From: Chrysophaeum taylorii
Lineage: Eukaryota > Sar > Pelagophyceae > Pelagomonadales > Pelagomonadaceae
DNA length: 64,000 nucleotides
NCBI GenBank assembly: GCA_029834535.1
Contig: JAQMWT010000480.1
Coordinates: 1-64,000, forward strand
Reading direction: 5' to 3'
Shown in pieces: positions 41,200 through 50,169 of the stretch. The notes below the pieces were generated by a model. The model saw only the letters and a list, made by a program, of their open reading frames with translations, was not told the DNA's origin and made no database searches. A program made the position numbers and the translations under genes. How positions within the stretch are numbered: position 1 is the first letter of the stretch; each line of letters begins with the position of its first letter.

Positions 41200-42312
41200 A
41201 TGGAACAGAGCGGGTCGGAGGAGAATCCGTTTTCGCGGGCGATGGGGGAGTGGCGCGGGCGGACCCCGTTGCTGTGTCGGGTCCTCGCCCAGGGGATCTG
41301 TGTGTGCTACCTCGTATCATGGATTGTCGATCTGCGGCCGGTGTTGGCGTGCGTACCCTACTGGACGTTCTACGGCTTGCAGGTGTACCGGCTCTTGTTG
41401 TCGCCAATGGTTGGGAACTCGCTGTTGGGAACAGTGTTCGCGTGCATCACGATCGGCGACGGCGTTGGACCTCGGCTCGAGCGGTCGGTGGGGACCGCGG
41501 GCTTGTGCGGCGTGGTCGTCGCGTCGATCGTCGGCATCAACGTCGCCTTCGTCGGGCTCTGCTTGGTCGCGGCATCGGGGGGGCACCTCGATGCCGTCAA
41601 CTTTGTGAGTGCCGGGGTCTGGGGACCGCTCCTCTGCCTCATCACCGTCGAATGTCTTTCTTCACCCGAGGCGACGCGCCGCGTCCTTTTTTTGCCGATA
41701 GACATTCCGCGGCTCTACTACCCGCTGGCGCTCGCCGCCATATTCGTGCTCCTCTCGGGCCCGCAGCTCGACCTCGCCCTCGGCGTCGCCCTGGGCTATG
41801 CCGACCACTACCTGGCGCCGCTGAGGCCTAACGCCGCGTTCGTCTCGCGCCTCGAAGCCCACGCTTGGCTCTCGCCGCTCGTCTCCGATTCGGCCTACGT
41901 CACGGCCCGCGGCGCTTTGGGGAGCGCCGCCTGGGTCCAGCTTTCTCAGGACGCGGCGTGGGCCAACGAGCGCCGCCACACCGTCAGTCGTCTCTCCTCC
42001 GTGTTCGACGCTCTCCGCGCGAGGACCGCCGACGCTTCTTCTTCGACCTCGTCGTCCGCGAGGCAACGCTTTCCCGAGTCGGGGGGACACACCCTCGGCT
42101 CGACCCCGTCTGCCCCCCAGGCCGCTGAAGCCGCCGTGGTGAGCCCTGGGACCGAGGCCCGTCTCGCACACCGCTCGCAGGCTCCGGGAGGAGGAGGAGG
42201 AGGAGGCGGCGGTGGCGGCGGATCCACCGCGCGCGAGACGCGAACTGCCGCTGCCAATCGCGCGACTATCCTCGCCGCCGTCGAGGCGCGAGCGACGGTA
42301 AACGTGGTGTGA
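41200..42312 (+). CDS. Rhomboid-like membrane protein, probably catalytically inactive
   Basis: A single exon of 370 aa. Residues about 20-230 contain five or six hydrophobic segments laid out as in rhomboid-superfamily proteins: TPLLCRVLAQGICVCYLVSW, YGLQVYRLLLSPMVGNSLLGTVF, LERSVGTAGLCGVVVASIVG, WGPLLCLITVECL, YYPLALAAIFVLLSGPQ. The active GxSG is absent (GVWG at the corresponding place), and no catalytic His is obvious near GYADHYL, so this resembles UBAC2/TMEM115/Derlin-type pseudoproteases of the ER/Golgi. The C-terminal 140 residues are low-complexity, with a 12-residue Gly run. It is divergent from the DUF3611 gene, with 57 bp between ATGs. Confidence 0.65.
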   Translation: MEQSGSEENPFSRAMGEWRGRTPLLCRVLAQGICVCYLVSWIVDLRPVLACVPYWTFYGLQVYRLLLSPMVGNSLLGTVFACITIGDGVGPRLERSVGTAGLCGVVVASIVGINVAFVGLCLVAASGGHLDAVNFVSAGVWGPLLCLITVECLSSPEATRRVLFLPIDIPRLYYPLALAAIFVLLSGPQLDLALGVALGYADHYLAPLRPNAAFVSRLEAHAWLSPLVSDSAYVTARGALGSAAWVQLSQDAAWANERRHTVSRLSSVFDALRARTADASSSTSSSARQRFPESGGHTLGSTPSAPQAAEAAVVSPGTEARLAHRSQAPGGGGGGGGGGGGSTARETRTAAANRATILAAVEARATVNVV

Positions 42313-42372
42313 TTTAGTGAGTGGGTAATTTTTTAGTAACCCCCCCCCCCCCCCCGTCGGGATACCTCCGTC

Positions 42373-42404
<32 letters not shown>

Positions 42405-42616
42405 AGGCATCACTCGATCGTCTCCATACATACAATCCCCCAGAATGAATGAGCGGGATAATTAATACCTCCACGTTTCCGTCACGTCCACCAAAGAACA
42501 AGTCCCTCAACACCAGCAACCCCACTTTAATAATAATAATAAGTAGTCGACTTTAACCCCCCCCAAAACACCACACCCCCTGGTCCACCCTCTCCCCCCC
42601 TCCTTTTTAAGAAATC
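42313..42616. other. Intergenic with poly-C and (TTA)n tracts
   Basis: Contains poly-C at about 42341-42355 and (TTA)n at 42376-42404, with a TAGTCGACTTTAACCCCCCCC block (42545-42565) related to the dispersed GTCGAC module. Probably holds the promoter of the uS5 gene. Confidence 0.4.
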
Positions 42617-43762
42617 ATGGTGCGCGCGAAGCGAGTGTTGTCGCTGAGGAACTTGCCGTTCGCGCTCAACACGGTGGAGCGGGTGGAGTCGGCCGTGTTA
42701 GGACTCCTTCCGCGCGGGTGCGAGGCATCCAAGGTTGAGCTGGTAACCCGGAGCTCGGGGCGGTTCAACGGGCGGGCCTTCCTCGAACTCAAGGACGAGC
42801 GACAGGTCGACATGGCGCTGCGGAGCCTGCGGGGCCAGGACGTCGAGGGACGGCCGCTCAAGACCCGCATCGTGCTGCGCCCCCTGACGCCCGAGGACGA
42901 GGCTTCGAGGCAAAAGGATCCTCTGGAAGAACTCGTGAGGAGCTTTGAGGAGCGTCCTACGCCGACGGTCGACGAGGTCCGCGAGGCCATGCTCGAGTAC
43001 GACCAGTACGACTTCTTCAAGACCTGGAAGATGCCGGGACTGACCAAGCCCGAGTGGCTCGAGGCAGAGACCAAGCCGGAGGAAAAACCCAAGGAGGACG
43101 CCGGAATCGACGGAACCGACTACTCCAAGCCAATGGGACGCTGGGCCGAGACGATCGTCCGCGTCGACCGCGTCCAGAAGGTCGTCGAAGGTGGTGTCGT
43201 CACAAAGTTTCGCGCCCTCGTGGTTGTTGGGAACTTAATGGGCGCGGGCGGCTACGCGCACGGTAAGGGCTCGTCTCCCCAAGATGCCGTAGCCCGCGCG
43301 AGTCGCGCTGCCAAACAGGACCTTCACTTCTACGACCGCTTTGAGGGCACGGCCCTTACCCACGACGTCCGGGGCAAGCACAACAGCACGATTGTCGACA
43401 TTATCGCAACTCCGCCGGGCTACGGCGCGACCGGCGGCCGATTGGGCCGCGCCATCCTCACGCAGCTCGGTTTTTCCTCTTTTACGATCAAGGGCTACGG
43501 AAGGCGAACCCCGGCGAGCTTCGTCTATGCCACGTTCAACGCCCTCAACCACCTCGACTCCGTCGAAAGCATCGCGAGGCGCCGGGGCCGCCGCCTTCTC
43601 GAAATCGAGCACGGCCTCAAAAACGAGAAGGGCCTCCCCCTTACTACAAAATCTCAGAAAATGCGTAAGCTCAACCAATCCCTCATCGACGCTCACGTCG
43701 GTGCAGCCAACGCGACCAATCCTGCGCTTGACTCGCTCCGCCACCTCGCCTCGTCCGACTGA
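42617..43762 (+). CDS. MRPS5: Organellar ribosomal protein uS5 with N-terminal RRM domain
   Basis: A single exon of 381 aa. Residues about 6-88 form an RNA-recognition motif: RVLSLRNLPFALN (RNP2-like), GRFNGRAFLELKD (RNP1-like) and a final KTRIVLRPL strand. Residues about 180-330 are ribosomal protein uS5: ETIVRVDRVQKVVEGGVVTKFRALVVVGN, GYAHGKGSSPQDAVARA, GRGATGGRLG-like ATPPGYGATGGRLGRAILTQLGFSS, GYGRRTPASFVYATFNAL. uS5 sits at the small-subunit mRNA entry. The lack of a clear signal peptide with A|F motif favours the mitochondrial ribosome over the plastid one; this is inference. The RRM fusion is notable. Confidence 0.85.
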   Translation: MVRAKRVLSLRNLPFALNTVERVESAVLGLLPRGCEASKVELVTRSSGRFNGRAFLELKDERQVDMALRSLRGQDVEGRPLKTRIVLRPLTPEDEASRQKDPLEELVRSFEERPTPTVDEVREAMLEYDQYDFFKTWKMPGLTKPEWLEAETKPEEKPKEDAGIDGTDYSKPMGRWAETIVRVDRVQKVVEGGVVTKFRALVVVGNLMGAGGYAHGKGSSPQDAVARASRAAKQDLHFYDRFEGTALTHDVRGKHNSTIVDIIATPPGYGATGGRLGRAILTQLGFSSFTIKGYGRRTPASFVYATFNALNHLDSVESIARRRGRRLLEIEHGLKNEKGLPLTTKSQKMRKLNQSLIDAHVGAANATNPALDSLRHLASSD

Positions 43763-44247
43763 GTGATACTAGGTACGTATGATTCGCGACTACTGATTAT
43801 CCTAAATTTCGAACGAGCTGTCCGGCGCAAACTTCGTAAACACCCGAGCCCCCCAGGTGGGCAGGCCGTGGTGTTGCACGCGTGCCCAAGAGCCGCGGGG
43901 AAAAAAAAAGCTTTCCTCTTGGTATCTATGCCGCCCTCGCGCGAGCACTCCACGCACGGCCGGGGGTTCGTTCAACAGCACAATCCGCAGCAAATTCCAC
44001 CGACGAACGTAGATCTGGTACTCCCTCGCTCAAACCTGTGACAAGTGGCGACAGGCCATCAGCTCGCCCACAACCATCCTTTCTAGTAGTGTAATAAGTG
44101 TCTATCCCCCTCGTCTGAACGCCCGTGGTCTGCGCCGTAGAGCGCTGTGTTTAAACTACAGTTTAAACTACTGTACGCCCGCCACCTGCATTGTTGGCCC
44201 CTACAATACAACGAACGAGTTCTTGAGAGTCTTATTATTATTATTAC
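43763..44247. other. Intergenic, no gene seen
   Basis: Contains the direct repeat GTTTAAACTACAGTTTAAACTAC (44150-44172) and a (TTA)n run (44231-44246) immediately flanking the Helitron-like insertion. Confidence 0.4.
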
Positions 44248-45309
44248 AAGTGCAGGCCAGTAAGTTCGCCAGTAAGTTCACCTAGTCCCAATCTCTAACC
44301 CCAGTAAGTTCACCTGGTCCCAGTAAGTTCACCTGGTCAGTAAGTTCACCTAGTCCAAATCTCCAACCCCAGTAAGTTCGGCGTAAACCCACTCGTGCTC
44401 ACACCACTCCTTCGAGCTCGTCGCTCTCACCCCCGCCAATCTAAGCTGCTTTGATCCGTACACGCCGCTAGCCTTTGCGTTCACTCTAAAAACCCCAGTA
44501 AGTTCACTTGATCCCAGTAAGTTCACCTGGTCACTAAGTTCACCTAGTCCCAATCTCAAACCCCAGTAAGTTCACCTGGTCCCAGTAAGCTCACCTACAG
44601 TGCGCGTGTAGACGCCGGGAGGGGGCTTATCGGTATTGCGCAGCACGTGTGGGGTAGGGTGGAGTCGTCGACTCAGAAGAGGATATCCTCGGGGTTGCCG
44701 ATCGACAGAGAGCCACATAGAGCTGGACGTGGCAGAAGACGGGCTTCGCCAAGAGGACGCCGACCTCGCGGGGCGTCTAGCCCTGGCTCTTGGTGATCGT
44801 TTGGCGTCGGCGGGCCTTACGGGATACAGGTTGGAGGAGCCTCGGTGACAACGACACGATCGATCATGTATCTGGTACCGTTGCAGTGGCCGTGCGACGG
44901 GTCGAGGTTGCGAAGACTTTAAGCTCGCGATCAAAGTCAGCATGCCGTTGGTTGTCAGGGAGTTGAAAACTCGACTGTAAAGAGCGAGGCGTCGGCTTCC
45001 GACCCAACCTAGTCGGCCGAAAAGAACTCCGACGCCTCGTCTTCGGGAAAAAAAGGCCGCGGTCATGCGCGCGTTGTCAGCATCGACAACATCGTTTCGA
45101 CGGGGCGTGAGAATGGCGCGCTGAAAGAGCCGCCGCGGGTCGTGGAAATAGTCTGCGAGGTCGCCGTAGACGGCTTGGAGGATCACTGTCTGGCTCTCGC
45201 GCCTACCTGATCCTTACTCTCGCGCCTACCTGATCCTTACCCTAAATCGAGGGACAAACAGACAGACAAACAAACAGACAGACAAACATCTGTCGATTAG
45301 TAGTTAGGA
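44248..45309 (-). mobile_element. Helitron-like unit E (3' unit of tandem array)
   Basis: Minus-strand unit of 1,062 bp. The 3' end GGCCTGCACTTG is followed by host TAATAATAAT (CTTG|T). The 5' end TCCTAACTACTAATCG abuts the 3' end of unit F with no spacer. The minus-strand frame 45186 down to about 44940 encodes ILQAVYGDLADYF, RAILTPRRNDVVDADNARM and FNSLTTNGM. A shifted frame continues with HGHCNGTRYMIDRV and remnants of the helicase motif V/VI region. The helicase part is virtually identical to that of unit F. The 3' third is the GGTGAACTTACTGGGACCA minisatellite. Confidence 0.75.
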
Positions 45310-46269
45310 CAAGTGCAGGCCAGTAAGTTCACCTAGTCCCAATCTCTAACCCCAGTAAGTTCGGCGTAAACCCACTCGTGCTCACACCCACTCACCCCAC
45401 TCTCCTTTGAGCTCGTCGCTCTCACCCCCGCCAATCTAAGCTGCTTTGATCCGCACACGCCGCGAACCTTGAGTTTACTCTAAAAACCCCAGTAAACTCA
45501 CCAGGTCCCAGTTAGTTCACCTGGTCCCAGTAGTTCACCTGGTCACTCAGCTCACCTAGTCCCAATCTCTAACCCCAGTAAGTTCACCTGGTCCCAGTAA
45601 GTTCACCTACAGTGCGCGTGTAGACGCCGGGAGGGGGCTTATCGGTATTGCGCAGCACGTGTGGGGTAGGGTGGAGTCGTCGACTCAGAAGAGGATATCC
45701 TCGGGGTTGCCGATCGACAGAGAGCCACATAGAGCTGGACGTGGCAGAAGACGGGCTTCGCCAAGAGGACGCCGACCTCGCGGGGCGTCTAGCCCTGGCT
45801 CTTGGTGATCGTTTGGCGTCGGCGGGCCTTACGGGATACAGGTTGGAGGAGCCTCGGTGACAACGACACGATCGATCATGTATCTGGTACCGTTGCAGTG
45901 GCCGTGCGACGGGTCGAGGTTGCGAAGACTTTAAGCTCGCGATCAAAGTCAGCATGCCGTTGGTTGTCAGGGAGTTGAAAACTCGACTGTAAAGAGCGAG
46001 GCGTCGGCTTCCGACCCAACCTAGTCGGCCGAAAAGAACTCCGACGCCTCGTCTTCGGGAAAAAAAGGCCGCGGTCATGCGCGCGTTGTCAGCATCGACA
46101 ACATCGTTTCGACGGGGCGTGAGAATGGCGCGCTGAAAGAGCCGCCGCGGGTCGTGGAAATAGTCTGCGAGGTCGCCGTAGACGGCTTGGAGGATCACTG
46201 TCTGGCTCTCGCGCCTACCTGATCCTTACTCTCGCGCCTACCTGATCCTTACCCTAAATCGAGGGACAA

Positions 46270-46312
<43 letters not shown>

Positions 46313-46366
46313 TCTGTCGATTAGTAGTTAGGAAACAGACAAACATCTGTCGATTAGTAGTTAGGA
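45310..46366 (-). mobile_element. Helitron-like unit F (middle unit of tandem array)
   Basis: A 1,057-bp unit in head-to-tail register with E and G; both junctions read CTTG directly followed by TCCTAACTAC. Its 204-residue helicase-region frame (45584-46198, minus) is residue-for-residue the same as that of E, although the frame is already disrupted relative to a working helicase. The two copies therefore duplicated, or were homogenised, recently. The first about 30 bp of its 5' end are present twice (46300-46332 and 46334-46366). Confidence 0.75.
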
Positions 46367-47490
46367 CAAGTGCAGGCCAGTAAGTTCACCTAGTCCCAAT
46401 CTCTAACCCCAGTAAGTTCACCTGGTCCCAGTAAGTACACCTGGCCAGTAAGTTCACCTAGTCCAAATTTCTAACCTCAGTAAGTTCGGCGTAAACCCAC
46501 TCGTGCTCACACCACTCCTTCGAGCTCGTCGCTGTCGCCTCCGCCAATCTAAGCTGCTTCGATCCGCACACGCCGCTAATCTTTGAGTTTACTCTAAACC
46601 CCCCAGTAAGTTCACCTGGTCTCAGTAAGTTCACCTGGTCACTATATTCACCTAGTCCCAATCTCAAACCCCAGTAAGTTCACCTGGTCCCAGTAAGTTC
46701 ACCTACAGTGCGCGTGTAGACGCCGGGAGGGGGCTTATCGGTATTGCGCAGCACGTGCTGGGTAGGGTGGAGTCGTCGACTCAGAAGAGCATATCCTCGG
46801 GGTTGCCGATCGACAGAGAGCCACGTAGAGCTGGACGTGACAGAAGACGGGCTTCGTCAAGAGGACGCCGACCTCGCGGGGCGTCTGGCCCTGGCTCTTG
46901 GTGATCGTTTGGCGTCGGTGGGGCTTGAGGGATACAGGTTGGAGGAGCCTCGGTGACACGACACGATCGATCATGTATCTGGTACCGTTGCAGTGGCCGT
47001 GCGACGGGTCGAGGTTGCGAAGACTTTAAGCTCGCGATCAAAGTCAGCATGCCGTTGGTTGTCAGGGAGTTGAAAACTCGACTGTAAAGAGCGAGGCGTC
47101 GGCTTCCGACCCAACCTAGTCGGCCGAAAAGAACTCCGACGCCTCGTCTTCGGGAAAAAAAGGCCGCGGTCATGCGCGCGTTGTCAGCATCGACAACATC
47201 GTTTCGACGGGGCGTGAGAATGGCGCGCTGAAAGAGCCGCCGCGGGTCGTGGAAATAGTCTGCGAGGTCGCCGTAGACGGCTTGGAGGATCACTGTCTGG
47301 CTCTCGCGCCTACCTGATCCTTACTCTCGCGCCTACCTGATCCTTACCCTAAATCGAGGGGACAGACAGACACCCACCCACATCCTTCATGCTCCCCACA
47401 CACACCCCCCCCTCTTAGCAGTCGACATTTAAAGACAAACAGACAGACAAACAAACAGACAGACAAACATCTGTCGATTAGTAGTTAGGA
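46367..47490 (-). mobile_element. Helitron-like unit G (5' unit of tandem array)
   Basis: A 1,124-bp unit. Its 5' end is TCCTAACTACTAATCG at 47490, with host A on the outside (TTA|TCC), giving the A|T insertion context expected of Helitrons. It carries the extra CACCCACATCCTTCATGC... segment (47374-47437) near its 5' end. The helicase fragment (47293 down to about 46740) keeps TITKSQGQTP and QLYVAL in one of its frames. No Rep/HUH nuclease is encoded in the array. Confidence 0.75.
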
Positions 47491-47608
47491 TTAACGAAGG
47501 GGGACAACTCCTAATACTGTAGTAAATAGTCAGGTCTACTTTTGCCGCCGCCCCATCCGTTTCGAGTCCACAGTGGGGGAGTTGTCGAAGAAGAGCGTCA
47601 TAAATAAG

Positions 47609-48505
47609 ATGCTCTCTATTGTGAAGCGGAGCCGTTTGACCACCGAGGCGGGAGAGACGCGAAATCCGATCGACTGCGAGCTTGATTCCCTGGTGCGTCG
47701 GCTCGAGAAGATCGAGGCCCGCGTGGGGACACGGCCGGCGCGGAAAGGCGCGGAGGAGGTTGCAGTTGTGACCGGGGACCGGTTTGTCGACTTGAAGGAG
47801 TCGATTGTCACAAACGTCGGAAAGGTTCGGCAGTGGATGGCCGAGGCAAACCCGACGGCGAATCCCCGCGAACAGATCGAGGTCGACGCGAGCATTAAGC
47901 GCGGGCTGCGAGACGCGGAGGCGGCGTGGCACGAGCTCGAAGGGGTGATGCAGGCCGAGTCGAGGCGGAGGTCGGCGCGCTCCGAGGATGAGATCGCCGC
48001 GCGCGAGGAGACGGTGCTGAATTTGCTGCACGAGATCGACGATCTCAAGGCAAGACACGGCGCGAGCTACGCGACGACGGGCAGAACGCTCGCGCCTACG
48101 AGTGGGTTCGAACCTATCCCGACGATGGAGGACTTTCTTGAAGGCGCCAAGGTCGCGCCCGGCGAGAAGGAAGAGATCACCGAAGACCAGAAGATCCGGC
48201 TGCAGAAAATTCGCGCGCGGAACGCGGCCGTGGACGCGACCATCGGGGACATCGACAAGGGCATCGACGTGCTGGCCGACATCGCCAACCAGCAAAACCA
48301 GGAGGCGAGGAAACAGGCAGTGTTGATCGATGACCTCGAGCAGCATATCGACAACGTCCACGAGCACCTCGAGAACGTCAACGCCAAAATGAAAGTCACC
48401 CTCGAGAAGCTCGACCGCGGGAGCGACAAGCTCTGCGTCGACCTCATTTGTATCATGGTTTTGATAGGGATGGTCGTCGTTATGTACAAACTCATGGCAT
48501 CATAA
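47609..48505 (+). CDS. Qc-SNARE of the SYP7 type
   Basis: A 298-aa single-exon protein starting at ATG 47609; the frame is open upstream without an ATG. The N-terminal half is helical (NPIDCELDSLVRRLEKIEARVG). The SNARE motif spans about residues 215-272 (AAVDATIGDIDKGIDVLADIANQQNQ, KQAVLIDDLEQHID, VNAKMKVTLEKL), with the zero-layer Gln in RKQAVLIDD. A single C-terminal anchor follows (LCVDLICIMVLIGMVVVMYKL). SYP7 proteins act in ER/endomembrane and plasma-membrane fusion in plants and algae. The start lies just 118 bp beyond the end of the Helitron-like array, so the array may form part of its upstream region. Confidence 0.85.
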   Translation: MLSIVKRSRLTTEAGETRNPIDCELDSLVRRLEKIEARVGTRPARKGAEEVAVVTGDRFVDLKESIVTNVGKVRQWMAEANPTANPREQIEVDASIKRGLRDAEAAWHELEGVMQAESRRRSARSEDEIAAREETVLNLLHEIDDLKARHGASYATTGRTLAPTSGFEPIPTMEDFLEGAKVAPGEKEEITEDQKIRLQKIRARNAAVDATIGDIDKGIDVLADIANQQNQEARKQAVLIDDLEQHIDNVHEHLENVNAKMKVTLEKLDRGSDKLCVDLICIMVLIGMVVVMYKLMAS

Positions 48506-48512
48506 TAATAAT

Positions 48513-49988
48513 TTAGTAATAAATCGACGCGTTGGGTTCCTCGTGGTCGTCGTCGTCGTCGTCGTCGCGCAATAGGCGAGAAACGAGACGAGCGGCGGCG
48601 AGGAGGGTGCGATCCTCGAAGCGGCGCGCGACGAGCTGGACGCCGACGGGGAGACCGGCGGAGGAGGACCCGGCCACCGGGAGCGTGATAGCCGGGAGGC
48701 CCGCGAGACTCGCGAAGGCCGTGAAGTCGTCGTCGCGGTAATCCGCGGGAAGGTCGGGGGCGACGGCGTCGAGGAAGTCGCCGCGGCGAGAAGCTGCGTC
48801 GCCACCGCCGCCGCGGTCGGCGGGAGGGAGGTGGTCGTCGAAGCGGGGCGGGAGGTGAGGCGCGACGGGACAGACGAGGATGTCGGCGTGCGCGAAAATA
48901 TCGCGGAGGGAACGCGCGACCTCTCGTCTGACGTCGAGCGCGCGAAAATAGAGCGCGTCGGCGTGGCGCTCGCCGAGGAGACGCGCGCCGAGCTCGAGGC
49001 GTCGCGCGCACTCGGGTCCAAAGCAGTCGGGCGTTCCCTCGGCCCAAGAGGCCCGACTCCGAGGCATCGCGCGCACGACGTGGCGGGCGAGGTTCGAGAA
49101 CGCCTCGGAAGCGGCGCAGACGTGGTACGCCGCGCAGGCGGCGGCGAGCGACGGGAGCGACGCGTCGCGACGTTTCGGGAAGCAGCTCGCGACGGTTCGC
49201 ACGGCGTCGACCACGACCCCCGGAAGGTCGCCGTCGAGGAGGACGGCGGCGGTCCGGGGCAGCTCCTCCCCGGCAGCCCTCGCGGTCGCGACCGTCTCGT
49301 CGCCCGCGTCCGGTCCGGCGAGGGCGTCGAAGACCGCCGCCACGTCCTCGACGCTCGCGCCGATCGGGCCGATCACGTCCGTCGACGAGCAGTAGGCGAC
49401 GAGGCCGCGCCGCGACACGGCGCCATAGCTCGGCTTGAAGCCGACGGTCCCGGTCCAGGCCGCGGGCAGCCTGATCGAGCCGCCCGTGTCGGACCCCAGA
49501 GCGACCGGCGCCAGCCCTCCCGCGACCGCCGCCGCGCTCCCGCTCGACGACCCGCCGGGCGACCTCCCCGCAGCGCGGGGGTTCTGCGTCGGCCCGAACG
49601 CCGACGTCGTCCCCCGCGACCCCATCGCGAACTCGTCGCAGTTCGTCTTCGCGCACACTACGGCGCCCGCGGCCGCCAGTCGCTCGACGACGGCCGCGTC
49701 GTACGACGGCACGAAGTCCGCGAGAGCCCGCGATCCCGCCGTCGTGCGCCACCACCGCGTGCAGATGTTGTCTTTGATCACCACGGGCACGCCCACCAGC
49801 GGGCCCCGCAGCCTACCTCGGCGGACTTCCAAATCCACTTCCCGCGCGCGTTCCATGGCACCATCGCGGTCCACGCTCACCACGGCGCCAAAACGATCTC
49901 CCTCCAGCCTTGCCAAAGCCTGACCAACCACGCTCTCGGCCGTCGTCGCGCCGCGCACAACGGACTCCGAGATGCGACGACATGCCAT
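48513..49988 (-). CDS. gatA: Glutamyl-tRNA(Gln) amidotransferase subunit A
   Basis: A 491-aa single-exon amidase-signature protein. The Ser-cis-Ser-Lys triad is present: Lys72 (VVIKDN), the cis-Ser in GGSSSGSAAA (about 147-151), and the nucleophile Ser171 in GSDTGGSIR. The C-terminal segment FTAFASLAGLPAITLPVG-like, with LPVGVQLVARRFEDRTLL, is GatA-typical. It provides ammonia for converting Glu-tRNA(Gln) to Gln-tRNA(Gln) in mitochondria and/or plastids, with GatB and GatC encoded elsewhere. No strong targeting peptide is visible. An Asp run (GAC repeat) precedes the C-terminus. It is convergent with the SYP7 gene (stop codons 8 bp apart). Confidence 0.93.
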   Translation of the reverse strand: MACRRISESVVRGATTAESVVGQALARLEGDRFGAVVSVDRDGAMERAREVDLEVRRGRLRGPLVGVPVVIKDNICTRWWRTTAGSRALADFVPSYDAAVVERLAAAGAVVCAKTNCDEFAMGSRGTTSAFGPTQNPRAAGRSPGGSSSGSAAAVAGGLAPVALGSDTGGSIRLPAAWTGTVGFKPSYGAVSRRGLVAYCSSTDVIGPIGASVEDVAAVFDALAGPDAGDETVATARAAGEELPRTAAVLLDGDLPGVVVDAVRTVASCFPKRRDASLPSLAAACAAYHVCAASEAFSNLARHVVRAMPRSRASWAEGTPDCFGPECARRLELGARLLGERHADALYFRALDVRREVARSLRDIFAHADILVCPVAPHLPPRFDDHLPPADRGGGGDAASRRGDFLDAVAPDLPADYRDDDFTAFASLAGLPAITLPVAGSSSAGLPVGVQLVARRFEDRTLLAAARLVSRLLRDDDDDDDHEEPNASIYY

Positions 49989-50017
49989 AGGTTTTTTTTA
50001 ATGGTCGAGACTGGAAC

Positions 50018-50031
50018 GCGAGGGTTTTTAA
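50018..50031 (+). promoter_or_regulatory. GCGAGGGTTTTTAA motif upstream of gatA
   Basis: GCGAGGGTTTTTAA lies 30-43 bp before the gatA ATG, in opposite orientation to the gene. It is one of several GAGGG+T-tract motifs near gene starts in this window. Confidence 0.3.
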
Positions 50032-50169
50032 GTATGTGCACACGCGAGGCCCCGACGACGAGAGAAGAGGGGCTGCGCAGGGGAGGGGGGTCGCCGGCTT
50101 GCGGAGCGCCAGGGCTCATCATAGTCGTCGTCGGCGGCGGCGCCGGACCGAACGCGACAGGTGGTGGTG

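Noticed and set aside
44260-44620. CRISPR-like array of short repeats
   Set aside because: Repeats of about 20 bp are imperfect, nearly contiguous and lack unique spacers; they belong to the Helitron-like units, and the genome is eukaryotic.
44572-45186. 204-codon host gene present in several copies
   Set aside because: The frame is a shifted helicase fragment repeated with the element; late helicase motifs appear in another frame, so it is not a host gene family.
48067-49755. 562-codon minus-strand frame overlapping SYP7 and gatA
   Set aside because: Out of frame with gatA and extremely Arg-rich; a shadow.
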